Source: JBFWVR01 sp050246635 (GTDB taxonomy: Bacteria; Acidobacteriota; Vicinamibacteria; Vicinamibacterales; UBA2999). Taken from it: DNA of 64,000 nucleotides. Shown one piece after another: positions 49,058-57,501 of the stretch; position 1 is the first letter of the stretch; each line of letters begins with the position of its first letter. The notes below the pieces were generated by a model that made no database searches, had not been told where the DNA came from, and saw only the letters and a list, made by a program, of their open reading frames with translations. A program made the position numbers and the translations under genes. The stretch is taken from positions 413,854-477,853 of the forward strand of contig JBFWVR010000003.1 of NCBI GenBank assembly GCA_050246635.1, read 5' to 3'.

Positions 49058-50923
49058 CTACTCGGAGTTGTGTGACGCCGGCCTGCGATTCGTGCCGAGG
49101 TCCAGCGTGCGGTCGAGGTTGTAGGCGGCGCTGATCAGGGACAGGTGGGTGAAGGCCTGGGGGAAGTTGCCCAGGGCCTCGCCGCGCGTGCCGGTTTCCT
49201 CGGCGTAGAGGCCGAGATGGTTGGAGAAGCCGAGCATGCGCTCGAAGACCAGGCGTCCGCGGTCCAGCAGGTCGGGACGGTAGCGGCCGGCGCGGGTCAG
49301 GGCCTCGACGAGCCAGAAGGTGCACATGTTGAACGTGCCTTCCTCGCCCTCCAGCCCGTCCTTGGCCGAGCCGGTGTCGTAGCGCTGGACCAGGCTGTTG
49401 GTGGCGAGGCCGCCCTGGTACGGCGGCTTCATGATGGCCTCGATGGTGCCGATCATGCGCGGGTCGTTGGGCGCGGTGAACATGGTGAGCGACATCAGCA
49501 GGTTCGAGGCGTCGAGGTCCTTCGAGCCGTAGTTCATGACGAACGAGCGGCGGTCCGGGTCCCAGCCCTTGGCCATGATCTGGCGGTAGATGTCGTTCCG
49601 GACCGATTCCCAGCGGTCCCAGTCGCAGGGGAAGGACCGGCGCCGGGCGATGCGGAGGCCGCGGTCGATGGCGACCCAGCACATCAGCTTCGAGCTGACG
49701 AAGTGCCGCCGGGCGCCCCGCACCTCCCAGATGCCGTGGTCGGGCTCCTGCCAGTGCCGCGCGACCCAGTCGATCATCTTCGACGCCGTCTGCCACGTGT
49801 CCCACGAGATCGGCGTGCCCCACTTGTCGTAGAGGTAGATGGCGTCGAGGAGCTCGCCGTAGATGTCGAGCTGGAGCTGGTCGAACGCGCCATTGCCGAT
49901 GCGCACCGGCCGGGAGCAGCGGTAGCCCTCCAGGTGGTCGAGCGTGGTCTCGGTCAGCGTGCGCCGCCCGTCGAGCCCGTACATCACCTGCAGGTCGCCC
50001 TCGTAGTCTTCCGACCCCGTCATCTCCGCGAGGAAGGACATGTAGCGGTGGGCCTCCTCGTGGTAGCCCATGCGCAGGAACGAGTAGAGCGTGAACGCCG
50101 AGTCGCGGACCCAGCTGAAGCGGTAGTCCCAGTTGCGCTCGCCACCGAGGCCCTCCGGCAGGCTGCAGGTGGGCGCGGCGACAATCGCGCCGGTCGGCTC
50201 ATAGGTCAGCAGCTTGAGCGTGAGCAGCGAGCGGTAGACCGTCTCGCGCCATCGACCCTGGTACTTGCATCGCGAGAGCCACCAGCGCCAGTAGTCGACC
50301 GTGCGGGAGAAGGCCTTCTGGGCGTACTCGTCGGACGGCCTGGCGCCGAACCCGCGCTCGCCGTCGAGCATGCGGAGCACGAAATGCGCGCTCTCGCCCT
50401 CGTTGAGCTGGAACCGCGCGCGGGCACAGGTGCCGTCCGTCTCGAGCTCGACGTCGGTGGCCAGGCCGAGCGCCATGCCGTCGCTCTGGAAGCGCGCCCC
50501 ACACCCATCGAGCTCGACCGTGTGCGGGGCCCGCGCGTAGTCGAAGGCAGGCCGGCACTCGAGCGCCATCGGGAGGGACCCGCGGACCGCGGTCACCCGC
50601 CGGATGATCTCGTGGTGCCTCACCGACGTGCGCGCCGCGCCCACCGGCATGAAGTCGCAGAGCTCGGTGGCGCCGTCCTGGGTCAGGAACCGGGTGATCA
50701 GGACGTTGGTGTCGGGCCAGTAGAACTGCTTGCAGGCGTAGTCGTCTGCCTGCGGACGGAGGGCGAAATACCCGCCCTTCTTGTCGTCCAGGATGGCGGC
50801 AAAGACACTGGGGGAGTCGAAGCTCGGCAGGCACAGCCAGTCGATCGTCCCGTCGTGGGTGACGAGCGCCGCCGTGTGCATGTCGCCGATCAGGCCGTGT
50901 TGCTCGATGGGCGTATAGGGCAC
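49058..50923 (-). CDS. Glycoside hydrolase family 15 protein
   Basis: 621 residues, cytoplasmic (no signal). The N-terminal beta domain starts IEQHGLIGDMHTAALVTHDGTIDWLCLPSFDSPSVFAAILDD, typical of GH15 glucoamylase/trehalase-like proteins. The (alpha/alpha)6 barrel has NWDYRFSWVRDSAFTLYSFLRMGY with the general-acid region, and LEGEEGTFNMCTFWLVEALTRAGR with the catalytic-base Glu. Members hydrolyse alpha-glucans or trehalose; bacterial ones of this size are often trehalases. No trehalose operon is visible here. Confidence 0.9.
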   Translation of the reverse strand: MPYTPIEQHGLIGDMHTAALVTHDGTIDWLCLPSFDSPSVFAAILDDKKGGYFALRPQADDYACKQFYWPDTNVLITRFLTQDGATELCDFMPVGAARTSVRHHEIIRRVTAVRGSLPMALECRPAFDYARAPHTVELDGCGARFQSDGMALGLATDVELETDGTCARARFQLNEGESAHFVLRMLDGERGFGARPSDEYAQKAFSRTVDYWRWWLSRCKYQGRWRETVYRSLLTLKLLTYEPTGAIVAAPTCSLPEGLGGERNWDYRFSWVRDSAFTLYSFLRMGYHEEAHRYMSFLAEMTGSEDYEGDLQVMYGLDGRRTLTETTLDHLEGYRCSRPVRIGNGAFDQLQLDIYGELLDAIYLYDKWGTPISWDTWQTASKMIDWVARHWQEPDHGIWEVRGARRHFVSSKLMCWVAIDRGLRIARRRSFPCDWDRWESVRNDIYRQIMAKGWDPDRRSFVMNYGSKDLDASNLLMSLTMFTAPNDPRMIGTIEAIMKPPYQGGLATNSLVQRYDTGSAKDGLEGEEGTFNMCTFWLVEALTRAGRYRPDLLDRGRLVFERMLGFSNHLGLYAEETGTRGEALGNFPQAFTHLSLISAAYNLDRTLDLGTNRRPASHNSE

Positions 50924-50983
50924 ACCCTGATCTTAATGTGTGCCAATCCAGAAACCAGAAGACGGAATCAAGGAGGGCACCTC

Positions 50984-51022
50984 AGGGCGGTGGGTCGAGC
51001 TTCAAGCCCGACCACGCCGCCC
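50984..51022 (-). terminator. Hairpin after M61 peptidase gene
   Basis: On the minus strand GGGCGGCGTGGTCGGGC pairs with GCTCGACCCACCGCCC through a short loop, with a 1-base bulge, 42 bases after the M61 stop. Its 5' arm is nearly identical to that of the hairpin at 53138-53180. The 140-base gap holds nothing else. Confidence 0.5.
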
Positions 51023-51063
51023 TTCAGGGGCGACACGCGGCAGATGCCCGCCGGTGCCCGCGT

Positions 51064-52977
51064 TCAACGCGGGGTGAGCAGGGCGGTGAGGGTATCCGGG
51101 CGCCCAGGAATCCGCGCCAGGTGCGGGTAACGTAGCGGGCCCGCGTAGTCGATGCGAACGGCGGACCGGCGACCATCCTGTTCAATGGTCAGGAGCACGG
51201 GGCGGTTCACCGAGTCGCGCACCGCCGCCAGCAGGGCCTCGGGCCGGAAGGGGACGTCGTTGACGGTCACGATGCGGACGCCGGGTCGCAGGCCGGCGCG
51301 AAAGGAAGGGCCATCCCAGGCGACCGAGCGCACCGTCCCATCGGTCCGCGCCGCCAGCCCGATCGAGTAGGTCAGGTCGGCCACCCCGGACTCGTCCTCG
51401 CTGGCGCGAAAGGCGTCGGTGGGCGTATCGGTGAAGACGAGCCCCCAGCCGTGCCGGGTCAGACCAAGGGTCGTATCGAGCTCGTCATGTCCGTCGATCC
51501 AGGTCCGGAGGAACCCTTCCCAGTCGCCGGGGGCGACCTCGTCCAGGGCGCCGCATATGTCCGCAAGGGTGTAGGTACGCGCCGACGCGCCGGGCGTGGC
51601 CCCGGCGAAGAAGCGGCGCGCGAAGTCGTCGATGCCGCGACGCCCGCCGCTGCGCTCGTGCAGCTCGGCATCGACCGCGAGCCACAGCATGACCCCTTCC
51701 GCATAGTAGTCACGGCGTCGTTGCCAGTCGCGCCAGGGGACCGGCTGTCGAAGCATGAAGGAGGGATAGTTCACGTCGTCCGACAGCGGACGCCACGAGC
51801 GGCCCGGCCGTGCGGCAATCTCGGCGGCTTCCATGGCCAGGCGGTCGCGCAGCTCGGCCGGCGTGAACTGGCCGGCGCGGGTCGCCAGGACGTGTCCCCA
51901 GAACTCGGTCTGCCCCTCGTACATCCACAGCAGGCTGCCCGAGACCGGGACGTTGGGTGTCGGCGCCCAGAGATCGGCGGGCGTCCGGTAGAAGCCGTTC
52001 CAGGCGTGGACGATCTCATGCGCGATCAAGTCGCGGTACAGGATCTCGCCCGGCCAGTCGCGAAAATGGGACGAGGCCAACCCGTTCTCGCTCGAGGCAC
52101 GATGCTCCATTCCACCGGAGGACCCTTCGTCGCTCAGCCGCGCGAGGATCTCGTAGCGCTCGAAGGGAGTGGCGCCGAAGACCGTCCGCATCTGCGCGAT
52201 CAGCGTGCGCAACTCGGCGATGCGCCCGGCCGGGACGACGAGGTCGTCCGGCCGCAGCGCCACCAGGTCGAGCGAGATCGCCCCATGACCAGTCGCCGTA
52301 AGAGGCACTTGCGCCGCATAGCGGCCTGCCAGCACGGGGGCGTCGAGCAGGGTCTCGAGCGTGGTCGTTGCGAAACGGATCGTCGGCCCGTCCGTGTCCT
52401 CGACGTCCAGCGCAGTGAAGGGGCGCAAACCGTCCGGCAGGATCAGCGTCGCCGTCACCGGGATGTTCCGCGCGTACCAGCCCGCAGGATAGAGGGTCAG
52501 CCTCTGCCAGGGCACTGCCACGACGTCCGGCGTCAGCAAGTCATCCCCGGCCACCATCTGGAAGCGCACGTTGACCGCGTTCACGCCGTCCGGGACCTCC
52601 AGGTGAAACGCGTGTGGCTCATAGGGATCACGCCGCCAGGCGATCGTCCGTCCCCCGGCCTCGGCGACCAGACCCGCCATGTCGGTGACCGTCAGGCTCG
52701 GGCCGTGGCTGGCGGGCTCCCATCGGGGATAGAGCAGCGTGACCGCGCGGGAGTCCCCGACCGGGACGCGCTCCCGGACCGTGAAGATGCGGTGCCGGAC
52801 GTCGGTCGCGTCGACGTGGAGCTCGATCTCCCCCTCGAAGGCGTGGTCAACCGGTGCCGGGATCGCGGTCGCTGGCGCGAGATAGACCGGGCCGGACGCA
52901 GTCTGCGCGCTGGCCGTCACACCTGCCAGGACGAGCGCAAGGGCCATCCGCACAAGGCTGTCGAACCGGGTTGTCAT
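51064..52977 (-). CDS. M61-family glycyl aminopeptidase-like protein with PDZ domain, secreted
   Basis: 637 residues from ATG 52977, chosen because a signal peptide (about 1-24, ending ASAQ) starts there. The N-terminal beta domain carries the strands HRIFTVRERVPVGDSRAVTLLYPRWEP. The gluzincin motif is HEIVH (His320, Glu321, His324) in LIAHEIVHAWNGFY, followed by the third ligand region LLWMYEGQTEFWGHVLATR. GSSGGMEHRASS is the family's substrate motif. A C-terminal PDZ domain (SIGLAARTDGTVRSVAWDGPSFRAGLRPGVRIVTVNDVPF) ends it. The unusual HEIVH replaces the HExxH of type HEYFH. Confidence 0.9.
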   Translation of the reverse strand: MTTRFDSLVRMALALVLAGVTASAQTASGPVYLAPATAIPAPVDHAFEGEIELHVDATDVRHRIFTVRERVPVGDSRAVTLLYPRWEPASHGPSLTVTDMAGLVAEAGGRTIAWRRDPYEPHAFHLEVPDGVNAVNVRFQMVAGDDLLTPDVVAVPWQRLTLYPAGWYARNIPVTATLILPDGLRPFTALDVEDTDGPTIRFATTTLETLLDAPVLAGRYAAQVPLTATGHGAISLDLVALRPDDLVVPAGRIAELRTLIAQMRTVFGATPFERYEILARLSDEGSSGGMEHRASSENGLASSHFRDWPGEILYRDLIAHEIVHAWNGFYRTPADLWAPTPNVPVSGSLLWMYEGQTEFWGHVLATRAGQFTPAELRDRLAMEAAEIAARPGRSWRPLSDDVNYPSFMLRQPVPWRDWQRRRDYYAEGVMLWLAVDAELHERSGGRRGIDDFARRFFAGATPGASARTYTLADICGALDEVAPGDWEGFLRTWIDGHDELDTTLGLTRHGWGLVFTDTPTDAFRASEDESGVADLTYSIGLAARTDGTVRSVAWDGPSFRAGLRPGVRIVTVNDVPFRPEALLAAVRDSVNRPVLLTIEQDGRRSAVRIDYAGPLRYPHLARIPGRPDTLTALLTPR

Positions 52978-53137
52978 CAGGCTGGTCTCCGACAGGCATC
53001 GCGAGCTTCGCAGGTTGGACGTGAGCAACGCGCCGGCTGTTGGCCTCCTGGTGTGCAGCACGGGCGATCGGCCGTCGCGTCCGGGCCCGGACGCGCGTGG
53101 CGAGAAGGCGGAACCGGACATGGGAGCACGAAAGGAC

Positions 53138-53180
53138 GACGGGCGGCGGGCCGAGCCCACGCTCGACCACGCCGCCCGTC
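53138..53180 (-). terminator. Hairpin after amidase gene
   Basis: On the minus strand GACGGGCGGCGTGGTCGAGC pairs with GCTCGGCCCGCCGCCCGTC with one bulge, followed by GTCCTTTCG. It sits 62 bases after the amidase stop, in the 264-base gap before the M61 start; the rest of the gap holds no gene. Confidence 0.55.
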
Positions 53181-53241
53181 TTGACTCCCGGTTCCGGTTA
53201 CGGGATTCGGCTCCCGCCGCGATCCTCTCCGCGCCGCCGGT

Positions 53242-54942
53242 TTACGGAGCGGACGCCGGCGGAACGCGCTTGTGGGTGGCCTGCTCGAAGGCGTAGGCCA
53301 GCTCGATGAGGCGCGGCTCGGCGCAGGCCACGCCGGTGAAGCTGACCCCGAACGGCGAGGGCTTCGCATTGAACCCCTCTGGCAGCGGTCGCGGACCGCG
53401 CGGCTCGTTCGGCACCATGCCGAAGGGCACGATGACGGTGGGGTACCCGGGCTTGGCCGCGATGCCGGCCCCGCCGCTGCCGGGGAAGAGCAGGGCGTCG
53501 AGGCGGTTGGTCTCGATGGCTTCCTTGATCCCGTGCTCGCCGCCGAGCTCGATGTCCTTCTTGCGATCGGCTTCCCATCTCGCACGGTCGCGCTCGAGGT
53601 CGATCTCATCCGACGCGTCCAGGTTGACCTGGCCGTACTTGATGGCGTTCCGGTTGCCGTGCGCCTCGTTGAAGGCGCGCAGCTCGGTGAGGGTCTTCAC
53701 CGGCGCCTTGTCACCCAGCGAGTCGAGCCACTTGTTGAAGTCGCGCTTCATCCCGTAGGTCAGGGCGATGGAGCAGTTCTCGTCGCCGCGGTCCCCGCCG
53801 GCGCACGTGCCCCAGGTGAGGACGTTGCGGGCCGGATCGGGATCGACCACGCTCGGGATGTCGACGTCCACGACCTCGGCGCCCTGGGCCTTCAGCACCG
53901 CGATCGCCTCGGCCATCACCGCGCTCCGCGCCTCGTCCAGGCCGCCGCGCGGCTCGTCCGCGCCTGGCGCCGTGAAGGGCTCGTAGTAGAACGTGCGCGG
54001 GATGCCGATCCGGGCGCCCTTCAGGCCGTCCGCCCGGAGGAACGCGGTGTAATCGCCGCCGGGTGGCGGCTCGCACGTGGACGTGGCCGGGTCGTTCGGG
54101 TCGGGCGACGCGCCCTCCATCGCCCCCAGCATGATCGCCGCGTCGGCGACGGACTTCGCCATCGGGCCGGCCGTGTCCTGGTCCGCGGTGATCGGGATGA
54201 CACCCCAGCGGCTGATCCGGCCCACGGTCGGCTTGATGCCCACCAGCATGTTCGCGTTGGAGGGGCTCAGGATGGATCCCGACGTCTCGGTGCCGACGTT
54301 GGCGGCCCAGAAGTTGGCGGCCGTGCCGATGCCGGAGCTCGAGCCGCCGGTGCCCATCACGGGACGGCCGTCATTGCTGCCCTCGCGCGGATCGCGGCGC
54401 GGGTCGTACGGGTTCATCCCGTAGCCGCCGAGCGCGCTGTAGTTGCCGGGCATGCCGTTGGTGACGAAGTTCGCGAGCTCCGTCAGGACCGTCTTCGCCA
54501 GGATGATGGCGCCGGCGTTCTTCAGGTTCGTCGTCAGCGTCGCGTCGTAGGGCGGGATGAGGCCCTCGAAGGCGATCGCGCCACCCGTGGTGGGCATCTC
54601 GGTGGTGTTGATGTTGTCCTTGAGCGCGACGGGGATTCCGTGGAGCGGCCCGCGCAGGTGGCCCTCCGCCCGCTCGCGGTCGAGCGCGTCGGCTTCCTCG
54701 AGCGCGTGCGGGTTGACGGTCATGGTCGCGTTGAGCGTCTCCTCGTACATCCCGATGCGCTGGAGGTACTGCTCGACCAGCTGCCGGGAGGTCACGCGGC
54801 CCTCGGCCATGGCCTGCTGCATGTCGGGAATGGAGGCTTCGACGACCGAGAACGGCTCGGCGGGGGGCGGCGGCGCCTGGGAGCAGGCGACGCCCGCGGC
54901 GAGGACGGCGACGGCGACCGGTAGGAGGCGGGACTGGGTCAT
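53242..54942 (-). CDS. Amidase-signature family protein, probable lipoprotein
   Basis: 566 residues from ATG 54942, where a lipoprotein-like signal begins (VAVLAAGVAC, Cys20). An upstream start at 54990 lies inside the repeat array and was rejected. The amidase triad is visible: Lys108 in VALKDNIN, the cis-Ser in GTGGSSSG, and the nucleophile Ser in VGTETSGSI. The usual 'GTDTGGSIR' is GTETSGSIL here, with Asp to Glu and Gly to Ser changes. It would hydrolyse an amide outside the cytoplasm; the substrate is unknown. Confidence 0.85.
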   Translation of the reverse strand: MTQSRLLPVAVAVLAAGVACSQAPPPPAEPFSVVEASIPDMQQAMAEGRVTSRQLVEQYLQRIGMYEETLNATMTVNPHALEEADALDRERAEGHLRGPLHGIPVALKDNINTTEMPTTGGAIAFEGLIPPYDATLTTNLKNAGAIILAKTVLTELANFVTNGMPGNYSALGGYGMNPYDPRRDPREGSNDGRPVMGTGGSSSGIGTAANFWAANVGTETSGSILSPSNANMLVGIKPTVGRISRWGVIPITADQDTAGPMAKSVADAAIMLGAMEGASPDPNDPATSTCEPPPGGDYTAFLRADGLKGARIGIPRTFYYEPFTAPGADEPRGGLDEARSAVMAEAIAVLKAQGAEVVDVDIPSVVDPDPARNVLTWGTCAGGDRGDENCSIALTYGMKRDFNKWLDSLGDKAPVKTLTELRAFNEAHGNRNAIKYGQVNLDASDEIDLERDRARWEADRKKDIELGGEHGIKEAIETNRLDALLFPGSGGAGIAAKPGYPTVIVPFGMVPNEPRGPRPLPEGFNAKPSPFGVSFTGVACAEPRLIELAYAFEQATHKRVPPASAP

Positions 54943-54967
54943 GGGCACGGATGATGACATAAACGAG

Positions 54968-55199
54968 GGTGCCACACGAAGGTGCTTCACGGGGGTGCTT
55001 CACGAAGGTGCTTCACGGAGGTGCTTCACGGAGGTGCTTCACGAGGGTGCTTCACGGAGGTGCTTCACGAAGGTGCTTCACGAAGGTGCTTGACGGAGGT
55101 GCGGCACCCTCGTGAAGCACCCTCGTGTGGCACCCCTGTGAAGCACCCTCGTGTGGCACCCTCGTGTGGCACCCTCGTGAAGCACCCTCGTGCAGCACC
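54968..55199. repeat. Mirrored 13-bp tandem array with palindromic pivot
   Basis: Ten forward units of the GGTGCTTCACGGA type (54968-55097), then an 11-base perfect palindrome GGTGC-G-GCACC (55098-55108), then seven reverse units of the CTCGTGAAGCACC type (55109-55199). It ends 8 bases before the stop codon of TonB receptor 2 on the minus strand. Nearly all units are exactly 13 bases, with variation at positions 6-7 (TT, CA, GG, TG) and 12-13. As RNA it would fold into a stem of about 90-100 bp. Confidence 0.92.
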
Positions 55200-55207
55200 T
55201 CCGTCGT

Positions 55208-57343
55208 CTAAAACCTCACCGTGAACACCACGTCCGCCCAGCGAGCCGGCATCAGGTAGTACTGCGCGTCGCCGAGCTCGCTCTCGGCAATCGGCGCGCG
55301 CTCGTCGGTGAGGTTGTGCCCCTCGAGGCGGATCTCCCAGCGCGACGTGCGGTAGCCGGCCGACGCGTGCAGCGTGGCGAAGCCGTCGGCCAGCGCCCGG
55401 TTCCGCTTGTCGAGGAACCGGCTGCCCACGTAGTTCATCTCGACCTGCGCCAGCACGCCCTGCGGCGGGTAGTAGAGCAGGCCGGCGGACCCGAGGTGGC
55501 GCGCCGACAGCTCGAGGCGCTTGCCGGCCAGGTCGAACGGCACGCCGTCGAAGTCGCGCACGTACTCGCGAAAGCGCGCGTCGTGGAAGCTGTAGTTCGC
55601 GCGCGCGGTGACGTGGTGCGGCAGGAAGAAGGACGTGCCGGCCTCGAGGCCCTTGAAGCGCTCGGTGCCCGCGTTGGTGAGGGCCGGCAGGCCGTTCACC
55701 GTCTGCGCGACGACCAGGTTCTCGAAGTCCATGAGGAAGGCCACGACGTCGACATCCGCGCGCCCGTGCCACAGCCGGGCCTTCACGCCACCCTCGTACG
55801 AGCGGGACGTCTCGGGGTCGAGCAGGCCTTCGCCGTCCTCGCCGCCCTCCTCCTCGGCCACGCCGAAGTCGAACGCGGCCGGCTTGAAGGTGTCGCGGTA
55901 GTTCGCATACACGCGCACGGCGTCCTCGTCGCGCGTCCAGGCGGTGTAGATCAGGCCGAGGCTGCCGCTCGGGCGCGTGTGCACCTGCTCGCCGGCGTCC
56001 TCGCCACCGCCCGCCGCCTCACGCGCGCGCTCGGCCTCGTCGCCCCGCTCGATCTCCTCGCGGGTGATGTTCAGCCGCACGCCCGCGTCGATCCGCAGGC
56101 GCCCGGTCGGCCGCCACTCGCTCGAGAGGTACCCGCCGACGAAGTCCCGCTTCGCGTCGATCTCGACCGGCAGCGGGCTCGGCACGCGCACGCCCACGGC
56201 CAGCGCGCCGTTGACCGGCGTCGAGTAGTCGAAGACCCCGCCGTGCGCGTCCCCGGAGCCGTGCAGGTAGTCGGCGCCCGCCACGAGGGTCACCGCGCCC
56301 GAGACGGGCACGGCCAGGTGGGAGTCGGCGTAGACGTCCGTCAGCTCGATCGTCTCGCGCAGGCCCCGCGCGTTGTCGTGCGTCTCGTCGTAGTCGAGCA
56401 GGAAGCCCCGGAGGATGTCATGCGTCGCGCGCGACACCGACAGGGTCGTCGTCCAGGACTTCGCGCCGAGCTGGCGCTCGATCCCGAAGTCGCCCGTGAA
56501 GCGGTGGTCGTCGAGAAAGGCCCCTGCCGGCTGGTGGTTCGCGTCGACGGGCACGACCGTGGAGAGCGCGCGGCCGTCACGCGGGTGCGGGCTGTTGGGG
56601 TCCTGATTGGTGATCGCCACGTCCGCGTTGAACCACATCCGGCCGGCGTCGCTGGTGCGGCTGGCCCGCAGGGAGCCGTGGCCGCGGACGAAGGACGTGC
56701 GGTCGTCGCTGAAGCCCCGGCGCTCGCCGGAGGCGCTGATGCGCGCGTCCCAGCCGCCGAGGAACGGGATCGCCGACGTGATCGAGCCGCCGCCGCTGCC
56801 CCACGTGCCGCCGTGCACCGAGGCCGTCGGCCCGCTCGCGGCGCCGCGCTTGTGCACGACATGGATCACGCCGACGAACGAGGTCGCGCCGTAGGTGACG
56901 GGCGCGGGGCCCCGGAGCACCTCGATCCGCTCGACATCGGTCATGTCGAGCGTCGACAGCGCCGGATTGAACGCGCCGCCCCACGGCACGTCATCGACGA
57001 CCAGCAGGAAGGCGTCGAACTCACGCAGGCCCCGGAACTCGGGGACCGAGCTGGCCGGGCCGCCGTCGCCCCCCGGGGCGATCTCGATGCCCGGCGAGAG
57101 CAGCAGGGCCTCGCGGAGCGTCGTCACGCCGCGGGCGCGGAGCTCCTCGCCGGTGATCACCTCGATGGCGGCCGGCACCTCGGCAGGCGCCTCCGGGAGC
57201 TTCGTGGCGACGACCTCGATCCGCTCCTCGACGGTCGGACGTGGCTGCTGGGTGGACTGGGCCGTGGACTGTCCGGCGGCAAGCGCCGGGACCGTCGCGA
57301 GCGCGGCGGCCAGGGTCACGCACGTGACCGGGCGGAAGGTCAT
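55208..57343 (-). CDS. TonB-dependent receptor
   Basis: 711 residues from ATG 57343, where a signal peptide (MTFRPVTCVTLAAALATVPALA) begins. The plug starts ERIEVVATKLPEAPAEVPAAIEVITGEEL and contains LREALLLSPGIEIAPGG and DVERIEVLRGPAPVTYGATSFVGVIHVV. The barrel ends with the C-terminal Phe (DVVFTVRF) and has the TonB C-box region (GYRTSRWEIRLEGHNLTDERAPIAES). It has no CarboxypepD domain, unlike the first receptor. It shares an upstream motif and the 13-bp repeat family with that receptor, suggesting common regulation. Confidence 0.92.
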   Translation of the reverse strand: MTFRPVTCVTLAAALATVPALAAGQSTAQSTQQPRPTVEERIEVVATKLPEAPAEVPAAIEVITGEELRARGVTTLREALLLSPGIEIAPGGDGGPASSVPEFRGLREFDAFLLVVDDVPWGGAFNPALSTLDMTDVERIEVLRGPAPVTYGATSFVGVIHVVHKRGAASGPTASVHGGTWGSGGGSITSAIPFLGGWDARISASGERRGFSDDRTSFVRGHGSLRASRTSDAGRMWFNADVAITNQDPNSPHPRDGRALSTVVPVDANHQPAGAFLDDHRFTGDFGIERQLGAKSWTTTLSVSRATHDILRGFLLDYDETHDNARGLRETIELTDVYADSHLAVPVSGAVTLVAGADYLHGSGDAHGGVFDYSTPVNGALAVGVRVPSPLPVEIDAKRDFVGGYLSSEWRPTGRLRIDAGVRLNITREEIERGDEAERAREAAGGGEDAGEQVHTRPSGSLGLIYTAWTRDEDAVRVYANYRDTFKPAAFDFGVAEEEGGEDGEGLLDPETSRSYEGGVKARLWHGRADVDVVAFLMDFENLVVAQTVNGLPALTNAGTERFKGLEAGTSFFLPHHVTARANYSFHDARFREYVRDFDGVPFDLAGKRLELSARHLGSAGLLYYPPQGVLAQVEMNYVGSRFLDKRNRALADGFATLHASAGYRTSRWEIRLEGHNLTDERAPIAESELGDAQYYLMPARWADVVFTVRF

Positions 57344-57395
57344 GACTGGGGCTCCGTAAAAAAAGTGAGACACCCAGACTAGGACCGCTGCCGTG

Positions 57396-57414
57396 GCTAC
57401 TACCAAGAATCGTA
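57396..57414 (-). promoter_or_regulatory. Shared TonB-receptor upstream motif, copy 2
   Basis: GCTACTACCAAGAATCGTA, the second copy of GCTACTACCAANNNTCGTA, 53 bases before the receptor ATG on the minus strand. See copy 1 at 30027-30045. Confidence 0.5.
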
Positions 57415-57458
57415 CTGCCGTGCCGCGTAGACGTGGGAGGGCGGGAGGGACGGACGAG

Positions 57459-57494
57459 CGGCGGGACCGGAGGATGCCGCCTCCGGTCCCGCCG
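57459..57494 (-). terminator. Perfect 15-bp hairpin after degQ-like gene
   Basis: CGGCGGGACCGGAGG (57459-57473) and CCTCCGGTCCCGCCG (57480-57494) pair perfectly with a 6-base loop. It begins 7 bases after the HtrA stop on the minus strand. No T-run follows, as is common for GC-rich genomes. Confidence 0.65.
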
Positions 57495-57501
57495 CCCAGG
57501 G

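Noticed and set aside
54968..55199. CRISPR array
   Set aside because: Units are 13 bases and directly adjacent, with no unique spacers, and orientation flips at a pivot; no cas genes are present.
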